A stretch of DNA of 64,000 bases from Craterilacuibacter sp. RT1T (GTDB lineage: Bacteria > Pseudomonadota > Gammaproteobacteria > Burkholderiales > Chromobacteriaceae). The notes beneath the pieces were generated by a model. The model saw nothing but the letters and a program-made list of their open reading frames with translations. It made no database searches and was not told the origin of the DNA. The stretch lies in NCBI RefSeq assembly GCF_023502145.1, contig NZ_JAMFLI010000008.1, forward strand, positions 1-64,000, given 5' to 3'. This document shows, piece by piece, positions 38,774 to 46,677 of this stretch (positions within the stretch are counted from its first letter, which is position 1; each line of letters opens with the position of its first letter). A program made the translations under genes and the position numbers.

Positions 38774-39046
38774 TCAACCGGAGCCGGCATGCGTCTGCGT
38801 GCCCGCCTCCAGTACGAGATGCAGTTTATAACTGCGTGGAAACTCCAGCTTGATGACCGGCTTCAGCTCGGCCTCCAGATGACACACCGCGATCATGCGG
38901 CAGTCTGAACGAAAGCCAAACTCGCTTAGGCGGCAGTGGCCATCCGCGAGCTTCTCCAGCCAGAAGCCCCGGTCTTTCTTGAAACTGAATACGCCTAAGC
39001 GCCCCCGCTCGGGCAGCCGGCGATAACGCAACTGGACAATAGTCAT
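38774..39046 (-). CDS. Hypothetical protein
   Basis: This 90-residue frame starts at ATG 39046 (MTIVQLRYRRLPERGRLGVF) and is convergent with the second NSS gene. It is basic, without signal peptide or membrane segment. I do not recognise a family. Support is limited to a coherent, protein-like composition, and no Shine-Dalgarno sequence is visible. A longer frame from 39124 has an implausible Cys-rich N-terminus. Just before its 3' end, GACGGC (38752-38757) and GCCGTC (38770-38775) could form a hairpin between the convergent genes. Confidence 0.45.
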   Translation of the reverse strand: MTIVQLRYRRLPERGRLGVFSFKKDRGFWLEKLADGHCRLSEFGFRSDCRMIAVCHLEAELKPVIKLEFPRSYKLHLVLEAGTQTHAGSG

Positions 39047-39233
39047 GACTTGGGAAAATAGAATCAGCACGGCAACCGCTCTCTGACAGCAAGCAATGCA
39101 CTCACCATAGACGGGTGCGCGCATCCTGCGCCTGTCGACAGGAAAACGGAGGGGGCTCTAGCGCGGAAGCGGTGGCCGCTCGCGGCGCGCGCGCGTATCA
39201 TCGCCCTCCCGCCCAGATCTGGAAAAATCCGCC

Positions 39234-39635
39234 ATGAAACAGCATATCGCCCAATTCGCACTGCTCGTCGACGACTACGACCGTGCCATCGCCTATTACT
39301 GCGACGTCCTCGGCTTCGATCTGGCCGAGGATAGCGACTTGGGCGGCGGCAAACGCTGGGTGCGGGTTACGCCACCCGGTGGTGAGACCAGCTTGCTGCT
39401 GGCGCGCGCCAGCAATGCCGAACAGGCGCAAGGCATCGGCCATCAGGCTGGCGGCCGGGTATTCCTGTTTTTACATACCGATGATTTCTGGCGCGACTAC
39501 GCAGCCTACCGCGCACGCGGTGTGACATTTGCCGAAGCGCCACGCGAAGAAGACTATGGCACGGTGGTGGTATTCACCGATCTGTATGGCAACCGCTGGG
39601 ATCTGCTGCAACTGGGCTGCGCCAAGCGCGGCTAA
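39234..39635 (+). CDS. VOC (glyoxalase/dioxygenase superfamily) protein
   Basis: This 133-aa vicinal-oxygen-chelate fold protein begins QHIAQFALLVDDYDRAIAYY and has the second-half motif VVVFTDLYGNRWDLLQL. Residues such as H3 and the C-terminal half Asp or Glu positions could bind metal, but the full set of ligands is not obvious, so enzymatic function is open. Relatives include glyoxalase-I-like and antibiotic-binding proteins. It is convergent with marC, 10 bp between stops. Confidence 0.85.
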   Translation: MKQHIAQFALLVDDYDRAIAYYCDVLGFDLAEDSDLGGGKRWVRVTPPGGETSLLLARASNAEQAQGIGHQAGGRVFLFLHTDDFWRDYAAYRARGVTFAEAPREEDYGTVVVFTDLYGNRWDLLQLGCAKRG

Positions 39636-39645
39636 GGCGATGGCT

Positions 39646-40290
39646 TCAGGAACCGGCCATAAAAGTACGGATACCGGAGCCGACAAACTGCACGCCGACA
39701 CAAATCAGCAAAAAACCCATCAGCCGCCCCAGAACTTCGCGTCCGGCGCGGCCCAGCTTTTCCGCAATCAGCGTGGATGAGCGCAGCATCATCCACACTC
39801 CGACACTGGTACCGGCAATGGCCAGCAAGGTCATAAACATGGCGGCCGCCTTGGCAGGCCAGCTGGAAAGCTCGGCAATTTCGGTCGACAGGCCGATCAC
39901 CACCGCAATGGTGCCCGGCCCGCTGATGCCAGGCATGGCAATCGGGAAAAAGGCACAGTCCTCTTCCTCCACCATTTTGTGATTGTGGCCGCTGTCCGGC
40001 GGCAAAAACAGCATGCGATAACCAATCACCGCCACCACCAGACCACCGGCAATACGCAAAGCACCGTAGGAAATACCGAAGAACTCGAGAATCAGGTTAC
40101 CCGCCATCAGCGACACCGCCATGATGGCGGCGGCGTAAACGCAAGCCATGCGCGCCTGCTCGGCACGCTGGGTCTCGCTCATGCCGCGTGTCAGGCTGAT
40201 AAAGAGCGGTATCTTGGACAGCGGATTAGTAATCACAATCAGGCTGACCAGACCACCGAACAGATACTGCAGGTAAAATTGCTCAAGCAT
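39646..40290 (-). CDS. MarC-family integral membrane protein
   Basis: This 214-aa protein has about six transmembrane helices and the MarC signature ITNPLSKIPLFISLTRGM. A second-half motif PIAMPGISGPGTIAVVIGLS is also present. The family's function is not settled; the former link to multiple antibiotic resistance was withdrawn. I start it at ATG 40290 (MLEQFYLQYLFGG). An in-frame extension to 40407 adds 39 residues of non-membrane, low-similarity sequence and runs into the promoter of the PCuAC gene. Confidence 0.9.
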   Translation of the reverse strand: MLEQFYLQYLFGGLVSLIVITNPLSKIPLFISLTRGMSETQRAEQARMACVYAAAIMAVSLMAGNLILEFFGISYGALRIAGGLVVAVIGYRMLFLPPDSGHNHKMVEEEDCAFFPIAMPGISGPGTIAVVIGLSTEIAELSSWPAKAAAMFMTLLAIAGTSVGVWMMLRSSTLIAEKLGRAGREVLGRLMGFLLICVGVQFVGSGIRTFMAGS

Positions 40291-40399
40291 TTGCTTGCAC
40301 GGGTTGAGACTAAGCCGGCATTCTATCCGTATTACACGTCCTGCCCAGCCTGGCGTCGTTGTCGCGAAAGCCGCTGTCGCCCCCGCAACAAAACACCCC

Positions 40400-40416
40400 T
40401 GCGACATTGTGTCGCA
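40400..40416. promoter_or_regulatory. Palindromic candidate operator upstream of the PCuAC gene
   Basis: TGCGACA and TGTCGCA are separated by TTG, a perfect 7-bp inverted repeat. It lies in the interval between the divergent marC and PCuAC genes, 60 bp before the PCuAC ATG. The symmetry suggests a dimeric repressor site, but I cannot name the regulator. Confidence 0.45.
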
Positions 40417-40476
40417 TCATTTTTGATGACAAATGTGATAGTTTTCTTCTCATCTTTGCCCTCAGACAAAATCGCC

Positions 40477-40941
40477 ATGAACAAGCTGCTGCTGACCGCC
40501 CTGCTCGCTACCCTGCCTTTTACCGCCACCGCGCACGAAACCCGCAGTGCCGACCTGACCATCCAGCACCCATGGAGCCGGGTGATGCCGGCAGCCTCGG
40601 TCAATGGTGCCGCCTATTTCCTTATCGAAAACACCGGCAAGCAGGCTGACCGCCTGCTTAGCGCCCAAACCCCGCGCGCCAAAAAGGCCGAGCTGCACAC
40701 CCATATTCACGACAACGGTGTGATGCGCATGCGCGAAGTCGAAGGCGGCGTGGCCATTCCTGCTGGCCAGAGCGTGAAGTTCGCCCCCGGCGGCCTGCAT
40801 GTCATGCTGATGGGGCTGAATAGCCCGCTGCAAAAAGGCGAGCACTTTCCGCTAACGCTGAAGTTTGAGCGCAAAGGCGAAGTAAAACTGGATGTGGTGG
40901 TGGAAGACGGCATGCCCGCTGCCATGCCCATGCAGCACTAA
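40477..40941 (+). CDS. Periplasmic copper chaperone, PCuAC/DUF461 family
   Basis: This 154-aa exported protein has a signal peptide (about residues 1-19, ending TATA-HET). PCuAC proteins bind Cu(I) through a conserved H...M...H...M set and deliver copper to cytochrome oxidase. Here the expected residues appear in AELHTHIHDNGVMRMREV and GGLHVMLMGL, with a Met/His-rich C-terminus (PAAMPMQH). ATG 40477 gives a clean signal peptide, whereas the long upstream frame does not. A perfect palindrome is present 60 bp upstream. Confidence 0.9.
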   Translation: MNKLLLTALLATLPFTATAHETRSADLTIQHPWSRVMPAASVNGAAYFLIENTGKQADRLLSAQTPRAKKAELHTHIHDNGVMRMREVEGGVAIPAGQSVKFAPGGLHVMLMGLNSPLQKGEHFPLTLKFERKGEVKLDVVVEDGMPAAMPMQH

Positions 40942-40948
40942 AACCCAA

Positions 40949-40973
40949 AAGGGGAAGCAGCATGCTTCCCCTT
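40949..40973 (-). terminator. Rho-independent terminator between the PCuAC gene and glpQ
   Basis: AAGGGGAAGC and GCTTCCCCTT form a perfect 10-bp stem with a 5-nt loop. On the minus strand it is followed by TTGGGTTTTAG after the stem's own T-rich arm, so it should terminate glpQ. It may also act on the PCuAC transcript from the other strand. Confidence 0.75.
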
Positions 40974-40991
40974 GGCGATCACCCCGCTAGC

Positions 40992-42143
40992 TTATTTCAG
41001 GCTGCGCGCCTTGAGCGCGGTATCGGCAAAGTCGCTGAAGACCCCGTCCACACCCAGCGCGTAATACGCCTTATATTCTTCCAGCGGATCATTCATGAAA
41101 TTCGCCGCCAGATATTTTGGCTCGTTGCGGAAGGTATAAGCGTGAACAAATAGCCCGGCCTTGTGCGCATCCCTTACCAAAGTACCAGGCTCCAGCAAGG
41201 TACGGTCCTGCATATCGACCACCTTGTCGCCATTCACATCGGCCGCCTGTCCGGTTTTCTTGTCCGCCATGCCTTCGCTGGCCATGATGTAAGGCTTCCA
41301 CGGGCCAATACCATCGGCAAAGCGGCGGATTTCCTTGAGTGCAGCCGGCTTGGTCAAATCGACAAATGTCCGGCTATCTCCGGACAATACAAAATCATAC
41401 GGCCGGCCGGCCTGCATCTTGCCATCCACCGTCACATCGTTGCCGTCCAGCAGAAAGACCAGTTTAACCGGAGTCTGTTTACGCAACGCCTTGAGGTTGG
41501 CACTCTCGAATGACTGGATAAACACCGGTGCATTCTTGCGGTTCAGGCCATGCTTTTTCAGACCCGCCAGCAAGGCCGGTTCCAGTGCCAGCTGCTGGGC
41601 CGCATGCCAGCTTGGATGCTTGGTTTCCGGATAGATGCCAACCTCGCGCCCAGCCTGTTTGCTGAGTTTTTCACGCAGCACGAGAATTTCTTCGAAAGTC
41701 GGAATCGGGAACTGGCCGTTGAATTCCTGTGGCCGGTCGGCGCGTTGCTGGACGGCACGCAGGGTCTTGATTTCGGCCAGGGTGAAGTCGGGGGCAAACC
41801 AGCCCTCCTCCTCCACCCCGTCAACCAGCAACTTCTTTTTGCGGTCGGCAAACTCGGGCCGGCTCGCCACATCGGTGCTGTCTTTCAGATTGGGCTCATG
41901 GCGGGCAATCAATACGCCATCCTTGGTCGAGACCAGATCCGGCTCGATATAATCGGCCCCCAGCTCGACGGCGCGGGCATACGCTTCCAGCGTATGCTCG
42001 GGCAGGTAACCCGAAGCGCCGCGATGGGCAATGATTAGTGGCGCCTTGCCGCTCAGCGTCGGATAGGCCGGCGTTTGCGCAGCATAAGCAGGCAGGATCA
42101 AACAGCTGGCCAGCAGGCTGGACAACAAGGCTGGGGTTTTCAT
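40992..42143 (-). CDS. glpQ: Periplasmic glycerophosphodiester phosphodiesterase
   Basis: GlpQ hydrolyses glycerophosphodiesters to glycerol-3-phosphate and an alcohol, recycling phospholipid head groups. The 384-aa protein has a signal peptide (MKTPALLSSLLASC... ending in AYA). It also has the catalytic core IIAHRGASGYLPEHTLEAY, followed by DYIEPDL and ARHEPNL, which hold the calcium and catalytic residues. The start at 42143 is the second of two adjacent ATGs. GGAG lies six bases before it. A PHO-box-like site lies upstream at 42202-42219. Confidence 0.95.
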   Translation of the reverse strand: MKTPALLSSLLASCLILPAYAAQTPAYPTLSGKAPLIIAHRGASGYLPEHTLEAYARAVELGADYIEPDLVSTKDGVLIARHEPNLKDSTDVASRPEFADRKKKLLVDGVEEEGWFAPDFTLAEIKTLRAVQQRADRPQEFNGQFPIPTFEEILVLREKLSKQAGREVGIYPETKHPSWHAAQQLALEPALLAGLKKHGLNRKNAPVFIQSFESANLKALRKQTPVKLVFLLDGNDVTVDGKMQAGRPYDFVLSGDSRTFVDLTKPAALKEIRRFADGIGPWKPYIMASEGMADKKTGQAADVNGDKVVDMQDRTLLEPGTLVRDAHKAGLFVHAYTFRNEPKYLAANFMNDPLEEYKAYYALGVDGVFSDFADTALKARSLK

Positions 42144-42201
42144 CATGCACTCCATCGTGGTTTTTGATGGCACGAGTATCCGCATGGAATGTTACGTTAA
42201 C

Positions 42202-42219
42202 GTGATGAAAAGATGACAG
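42202..42219 (-). promoter_or_regulatory. PHO-box-like sequence upstream of glpQ
   Basis: On the minus strand CTGTCAT is followed after 4 bp by TCATCAC, giving two half-sites at 11-bp spacing. The first is a perfect PhoB half-site and the second matches four of seven bases. A -10-like TAACAT follows 7 bp downstream. The site lies about 60 bp before the glpQ start, consistent with phosphate-starvation control. Confidence 0.4.
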
Positions 42220-42636
42220 ATTCGTGCTGCTTGCCATTATCCAAGTTCTGGCCTCGACACTGGTGCATGCTACATTTGCCCTGCTTCATCTGCTCCGCCG
42301 GCGGATAAACACCCCGACAAAGATCCATAGAACACAAGGCTTTAGCGCCCATTTTCATAGGCGTTGCATGAAAGTAACATCGTGCAACGCAGCATCGTCC
42401 GACAACATACAAACTTCTTTACCCAAATACTAATGGCATGCAGACTGCAAAGCGTCGGCGCCTAGCCAGCCCGATCGCGTCGCCCGAGGCCTTGTCTTTA
42501 CCCTTCGCCAGGTTTTACCTGAATAATAAAGTCGATGGAGGGGCTCCTGCCATGCAGGATGCAAAGAGTCAGGGAAGGGCATGCCCGGCGACGCGCAATC
42601 GGCTACCATCGTGCTTTACCCTGACACTGCCGCACG
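42220..42636. other. Intergenic region between glpQ and the SelW-like gene
   Basis: No convincing gene is seen in these 417 bp. The stretch has lower GC on the glpQ side. It contains a perfect 8-bp inverted repeat, GCGTTGCA (42361-42368) and TGCAACGC (42383-42390), around a 14-nt loop. It must hold the promoters of glpQ and of the 42637 gene. A short frame ending at 42665 overlaps the next gene and has no supporting features. Confidence 0.6.
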
Positions 42637-42930
42637 ATGACCGCCTCCCCGCTCCCCCGTATTGAAATCCACTATTGCACCGGTTGCCGCTGGCTGTTGC
42701 GTGCAGCCTGGATGGCGCAAGAACTGTTGACCACCTTTGAAAAAGAACTGGGCGAAGTTGCGCTCTTGCCCGGCAATGGCGGTGTATTCCGCATCCTGTG
42801 CAATGGCGAGACGCTATGGGATCGCACGCGCGATGACGGCTTTCCCGATATCAAGCTGTTAAAGCAGCGGGTGCGCGATGCCATCGCACCGGACAAGGCG
42901 CTGGGCCACAGCGATTCGGCTTCCGCGTAA
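42637..42930 (+). CDS. SelT/SelW/SelH (Rdx) family thioredoxin-like protein
   Basis: This 97-aa protein has the Rdx-family start IEIHYCTGCRWLLRAAWMAQ. The CxxC motif CTGC takes the place of the CxxU seen in selenoprotein homologues. The conserved C-terminal DGFPDIKLLKQRVRD segment is present. The family is thought to have redox activity, but bacterial roles are unclear. It is followed 4 bp later by dinB on the same strand, so the two may be co-expressed. Confidence 0.88.
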   Translation: MTASPLPRIEIHYCTGCRWLLRAAWMAQELLTTFEKELGEVALLPGNGGVFRILCNGETLWDRTRDDGFPDIKLLKQRVRDAIAPDKALGHSDSASA

Positions 42931-42934
42931 AGTC

Positions 42935-44002
42935 ATGACGGCACCACAACGCAAGATCATTCATGTCGATTGCGATGCTTTTTACGCCTCGGTCGAAATG
43001 CGCGATCACCCCGAATGGCGCGATATTGCGCTGGCCATAGGCGGCAGGCCGGAAACCCGCGGCGTGATTGCCACCTGCAATTATCTGGCGCGCCAATACG
43101 GCATTCACTCGGCCATGGCTTCGGCCACCGCGCTCAGGCTATGCCCGCAACTATTGATCGTCCGCCCGGATATGGCACGCTACCGCGCTGCCAGCCAACA
43201 GATCCATGCCATCTATCAGGCCTTCACCGAACGCATCGAGCCGCTGTCGCTGGACGAAGCCTATCTTGACGTGAGCGGCGTCACCCTGTGTCAGGGTAGC
43301 GCCACGCGCATAGCCACGGCCATACGCACGCGCATACGCGAGGAGGTCGGCATTACCGCCTCGGCCGGCATCGCGCCGAACAAGTTTCTGGCCAAGGTCG
43401 CCTCCGACTGGAACAAGCCGGACGGGCAGTTTGTGGTACGTCCGCAAGATACGGCCGCCTTTGTCGCGGCCTTGCCGGTGGCCCGCTTTTTTGGTGTCGG
43501 CAAGGTGACTGCCGCCAGGCTAAAGGCCTTGGGCATTCATCATGGTGCCGACCTGGCCGCCGCCGATCCGCTGCTGCTGACGCAAGAATTCGGCCGCTTC
43601 GGCGAACGCCTGCACCAGCTTGCCCATGGCATTGATAAGCGCGAGGTCGAGCCGGAGCGGGAAAGAAAATCGGTGAGTGTGGAAGAAACCTATGCGCGCG
43701 ACCTGCCGGATCTTGCCGCCTGCCGCGCCGAATTGCCTGAGCTGCTGGCACAACTGAAGTCGCGCATCGCCCGCGCCGGCGAGCCGCCGCTACGCGCGCT
43801 GGTGGTCAAGGTGAAATTCGCCGACTTCAGCCAGACCACGGTCGAGCATGCGGCCAGCACGCTGATGCTGAACGCCTTCGGCCGCTTGCTGGAAACAGGC
43901 TATGCCAGAGGACAGGGGCGCGCGGTGCGCCTGTTGGGCCTGGGCGTGCGCCTGGGTCATGGCGACGCCCGCCAGCTTGAGTTTGAATGGGAAGAAGATT
44001 AA
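42935..44002 (+). CDS. dinB: DNA polymerase IV
   Basis: DinB is the Y-family translesion polymerase. The 355-aa protein has the catalytic DCDAFYASVE motif near the N-terminus and SLDEAYLDVSGV in the palm. It also has the SAGIAPNKFLAKVAS segment, an HhH region (FFGVGKVTAARLKALGI) and the little-finger domain. I start it at ATG 42935 (MTAPQRKIIHVDCDAF), because a longer frame from 42878 overlaps the preceding gene. Its TAA stop shares bases with the stop of the convergent GST gene. No LexA box is evident upstream. Confidence 0.97.
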   Translation: MTAPQRKIIHVDCDAFYASVEMRDHPEWRDIALAIGGRPETRGVIATCNYLARQYGIHSAMASATALRLCPQLLIVRPDMARYRAASQQIHAIYQAFTERIEPLSLDEAYLDVSGVTLCQGSATRIATAIRTRIREEVGITASAGIAPNKFLAKVASDWNKPDGQFVVRPQDTAAFVAALPVARFFGVGKVTAARLKALGIHHGADLAAADPLLLTQEFGRFGERLHQLAHGIDKREVEPERERKSVSVEETYARDLPDLAACRAELPELLAQLKSRIARAGEPPLRALVVKVKFADFSQTTVEHAASTLMLNAFGRLLETGYARGQGRAVRLLGLGVRLGHGDARQLEFEWEED

Positions 44003-44664
44003 GCCTGCGCGGCCTTTTTACGCCGTGCCATAAAAGCAGCAACGGCGGCATCACGCCCAGCCCAGCTCTGCGCAATACTGGTGCGTTGACCCAGACGTGC
44101 CATATAGCCGGTCTCGTCCAGCAATGGCGCCAACAAATCCTCGGCCAGCACCGTCTGCGTCATCTGCGACACCAAGGGGAAAAAGCTGGCCGCGGCAATA
44201 TCGGCATAGCTGAAATCTTCACCTGCCAGCCATGGCGAAAAGCGGGTCAGCCGGGTCAGCGCCGCCACCGCGCGGCGGATATCGCTACGCGCCTGCTCGC
44301 GGGCATCCTCGTCCAGGGGCGCGCCAAACAACACATGACGCGTCAAAGGCACGCAAGGCGCGGCCAGATACAGCTCTATCATCTGCAGGATTTCGCGGGC
44401 GCGGCTGCGGGCATTGGGTGAAGGCGGCAATAGCGCGGCGGTCGGATAGGCATCTTCCAGCCATTCCAGAATGGCGGTGGACTCGGCCAGGGCAAAGCCA
44501 TTGATCTCGACATAAGGGATCTTGCCCATCGGGCTTTTAGCCAGAAACACTTCATCTTGGGCTGGCGGCGTGAACACCTCTTCGTAATTCACGCCCTTTT
44601 CGATCAGGGCAATCTTGACCTTGGTGTAATACGGGGACAGCGCGACGCCATGCAGGATAATCAT
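43999..44664 (-). CDS. Glutathione S-transferase family protein
   Basis: This 221-aa protein has an N-terminal thioredoxin-like GST domain with the cis-Pro segment SPMGKIPYVEI and the FALAESTAILEWLED glutathione-binding motif. A helical C-terminal domain follows. The N-terminal ILHGVALSPYYTKVKIALIE has Ser or Tyr candidates for the catalytic residue. The substrate is unknown. It is convergent with dinB, and the two stop codons are both read from the same TTAA. Confidence 0.9.
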   Translation of the reverse strand: MIILHGVALSPYYTKVKIALIEKGVNYEEVFTPPAQDEVFLAKSPMGKIPYVEINGFALAESTAILEWLEDAYPTAALLPPSPNARSRAREILQMIELYLAAPCVPLTRHVLFGAPLDEDAREQARSDIRRAVAALTRLTRFSPWLAGEDFSYADIAAASFFPLVSQMTQTVLAEDLLAPLLDETGYMARLGQRTSIAQSWAGRDAAVAAFMARRKKAAQA

Positions 44665-44767
44665 GCCTAAGCCTCCGGGGCTTGAAATAGGAATAGCATA
44701 GCCCCTTCAGGGCAAAATCCGTTGGCCACCCAAGATAGTCCAAAGGAATATTTGGCCGATTATGCCA

Positions 44768-45748
44768 TTATTTGGCAAGCGCCTGCGCTTTTAATGACAA
44801 AGCTCTTTTTATTGCCGGCAACGCCATCCGTGCCACACGTTCACCCTCCAGAATGGCGGTATGGCGGTTCTCAAAATCGGTAGCGCCTATTTTGCCTACG
44901 CTGGGGCGCAAGGTGACATCCGCATTCTTGAGTTCGGCCTTCAGCGCACTCTGGCTCATAATGTTCAGGCTCTGATCAAGCCGCGAAAAAAAACCGGAAC
45001 TCCCGCCGCTAGGGCGCGCCGAAATGTCTACCGCAATCACCACCTCTGCCCCCATCTCGCGCGCGGCACTCACCGGCACCGGGCTCACCAGACCACCATC
45101 GACATAGCGCTTGCCGTTCATGGATACCGGCTGAAAAACATTAGGAATACTGGCCGAAGCACGTACGGCCGAACCGGTATTGCCACGCTGAAATACAATG
45201 CGCTCCCCCGTATCCAGCTCGGTCGCCACCGCGCCAAAGCGTTTGGAGAGTTTTTCCAGCGGCTTGTTGCGCACCTCGCGATTAACAAACTCGGCCAGTT
45301 TTTCACCCTTGATCAGACCGGACGTCGACAGGGTGTAGTCGGCGAGCGAACTCTCGTCCAGTTTCATCGCCTTCAGCTGCAACTGGTAAGGACTGATGCC
45401 CGAGGCGTATAGCGCGCCCACCACCGCACCGGCACTGGTACCGGTCACGATGTCGGCCTTGATGCCGTTCGCTTCCAGCACCTTGATTACGCCGATATGG
45501 GCAAAACCCTTAGCCGCTCCCCCACCCAGCGCAAGGCCTATTCTGGGCTTGCGCACGACTTTGGCCTGCTCCGGCGCAGGCGATACCGTGACAGACGGAG
45601 GCACCGACACGGAAGTAGACGGCTTGGCCGCATGACTAGCCGATGGTGGACTCGCGGGAGACACAAGAGGGGAGGTAGGACTGACACTGCTGCAAGCACT
45701 TAACAGCAAGACTGCCAACAGGCCGGTACAACGTGAAGGATAAAACAT
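44768..45748 (-). CDS. Patatin-like phospholipase lipoprotein
   Basis: This 326-aa protein has a lipoprotein signal peptide with the lipobox LLSAC (Cys at about residue 19). A Ser/Pro-rich linker (about residues 20-65) leads to the patatin domain. The oxyanion loop is GLALGGGAAKGFAHIG, the nucleophile motif GTSAG, and the catalytic Asp motif DGGL. It resembles the RssA/YchK group. Attachment to the outer or inner membrane and lipid substrate are inferred. It lies between the GST gene and bioC, on the same strand as both. Confidence 0.92.
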   Translation of the reverse strand: MFYPSRCTGLLAVLLLSACSSVSPTSPLVSPASPPSASHAAKPSTSVSVPPSVTVSPAPEQAKVVRKPRIGLALGGGAAKGFAHIGVIKVLEANGIKADIVTGTSAGAVVGALYASGISPYQLQLKAMKLDESSLADYTLSTSGLIKGEKLAEFVNREVRNKPLEKLSKRFGAVATELDTGERIVFQRGNTGSAVRASASIPNVFQPVSMNGKRYVDGGLVSPVPVSAAREMGAEVVIAVDISARPSGGSSGFFSRLDQSLNIMSQSALKAELKNADVTLRPSVGKIGATDFENRHTAILEGERVARMALPAIKRALSLKAQALAK

Positions 45749-45783
45749 GTTCGGGAACGACTCTTTCTTAAGCGAAATACGGC

Positions 45784-46677
45784 TCAGGACTTTTTAAATT
45801 CAATAACCTGAAGGCCATCGGGCAAATGCCCGGCTTTAGCCTTGGGCTCGCCGCGCCAGGCATGGCCATAGACCACTTCATAAGTAGCTGGCAGGCTGCC
45901 ATCACGCCGGTAGGCTTCGTACGCCGCTTCGACACGCTGCCAGAAATGCTTGCCGGTCAGACCAGCCTTGCGCCCGGCGGTGACATTATGCGCGCCGATG
46001 GACTTGAGGTCTTGCATCACATCACGCACCCGGCCATAAGTCAGCACGATTTTTTCCATATCCATCACCGGCAGGGCAAAACCGTTACGCACCAAGACAT
46101 CGCCCAGATCATGCATATCGATGAAATGGTTAACATGGGTCGCGGAATCCTGCCCGGCAAAAGCGGCCCGCAATTCAAACAGCGTATCCGGCCCCAGCGT
46201 GGAAAACATCAGCAAGCCGTCCGGTTTGAGCACACGGCGGAATTCGGCAAAAACGCCATCCGGCTCGTTCAGCCACTGAATGGCCAGATTCGACCACACC
46301 ATATCCACACTGCCATCCGCCAGCGGCAGCGCCTCGATATCGGCACACACCTGCCAAGGCTGGGCTCGCCCCAGCAAACGGCCAAAAAAGCCGGCGCCCT
46401 CCTGTTGCTTGGCCTTGGATGCCTTAAGCATAGAGGCGGCAATATCCAGCTCGATCACGCGCGCCTCCGGGTAGCGGCGGCGCAATTCGGCGGCGCCATA
46501 GCCGGTGCCGGAGCCGGCATCGAGTATCGTCAGCGGTGCATTCTTGATGACATCCAGACGCTCGGCCATGCGGTCGGACACTTCGCGCTGCAAGACGGCC
46601 GCGCCATCGTAGCTATGAGCAGCACGCTCGAAAGCAGCGCGGACTTTGGCCTTATCGGTATAAAACGCTTCACTCAT
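45784..46677 (-). CDS. bioC: Malonyl-[acyl-carrier protein] O-methyltransferase BioC
   Basis: BioC methylates malonyl-ACP, so that the fatty acid synthase can build the pimeloyl chain of biotin. The 297-aa class I methyltransferase has the SAM motif ILDAGSGTGYGAAEL and the N-terminal KAKVRAAFERAAHSYD helix typical of BioC. It overlaps bioH by 4 bp (ATGA type). That pairing supports the assignment, since BioH removes the methyl group at the end of the same pathway. Confidence 0.93.
   Translation of the reverse strand: MSEAFYTDKAKVRAAFERAAHSYDGAAVLQREVSDRMAERLDVIKNAPLTILDAGSGTGYGAAELRRRYPEARVIELDIAASMLKASKAKQQEGAGFFGRLLGRAQPWQVCADIEALPLADGSVDMVWSNLAIQWLNEPDGVFAEFRRVLKPDGLLMFSTLGPDTLFELRAAFAGQDSATHVNHFIDMHDLGDVLVRNGFALPVMDMEKIVLTYGRVRDVMQDLKSIGAHNVTAGRKAGLTGKHFWQRVEAAYEAYRRDGSLPATYEVVYGHAWRGEPKAKAGHLPDGLQVIEFKKS

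Noticed and set aside
40291-40407. 39-codon N-terminal extension of the MarC-family gene
   Set aside because: The extra segment has no membrane or family character and overlaps the promoter region of the divergent PCuAC gene.
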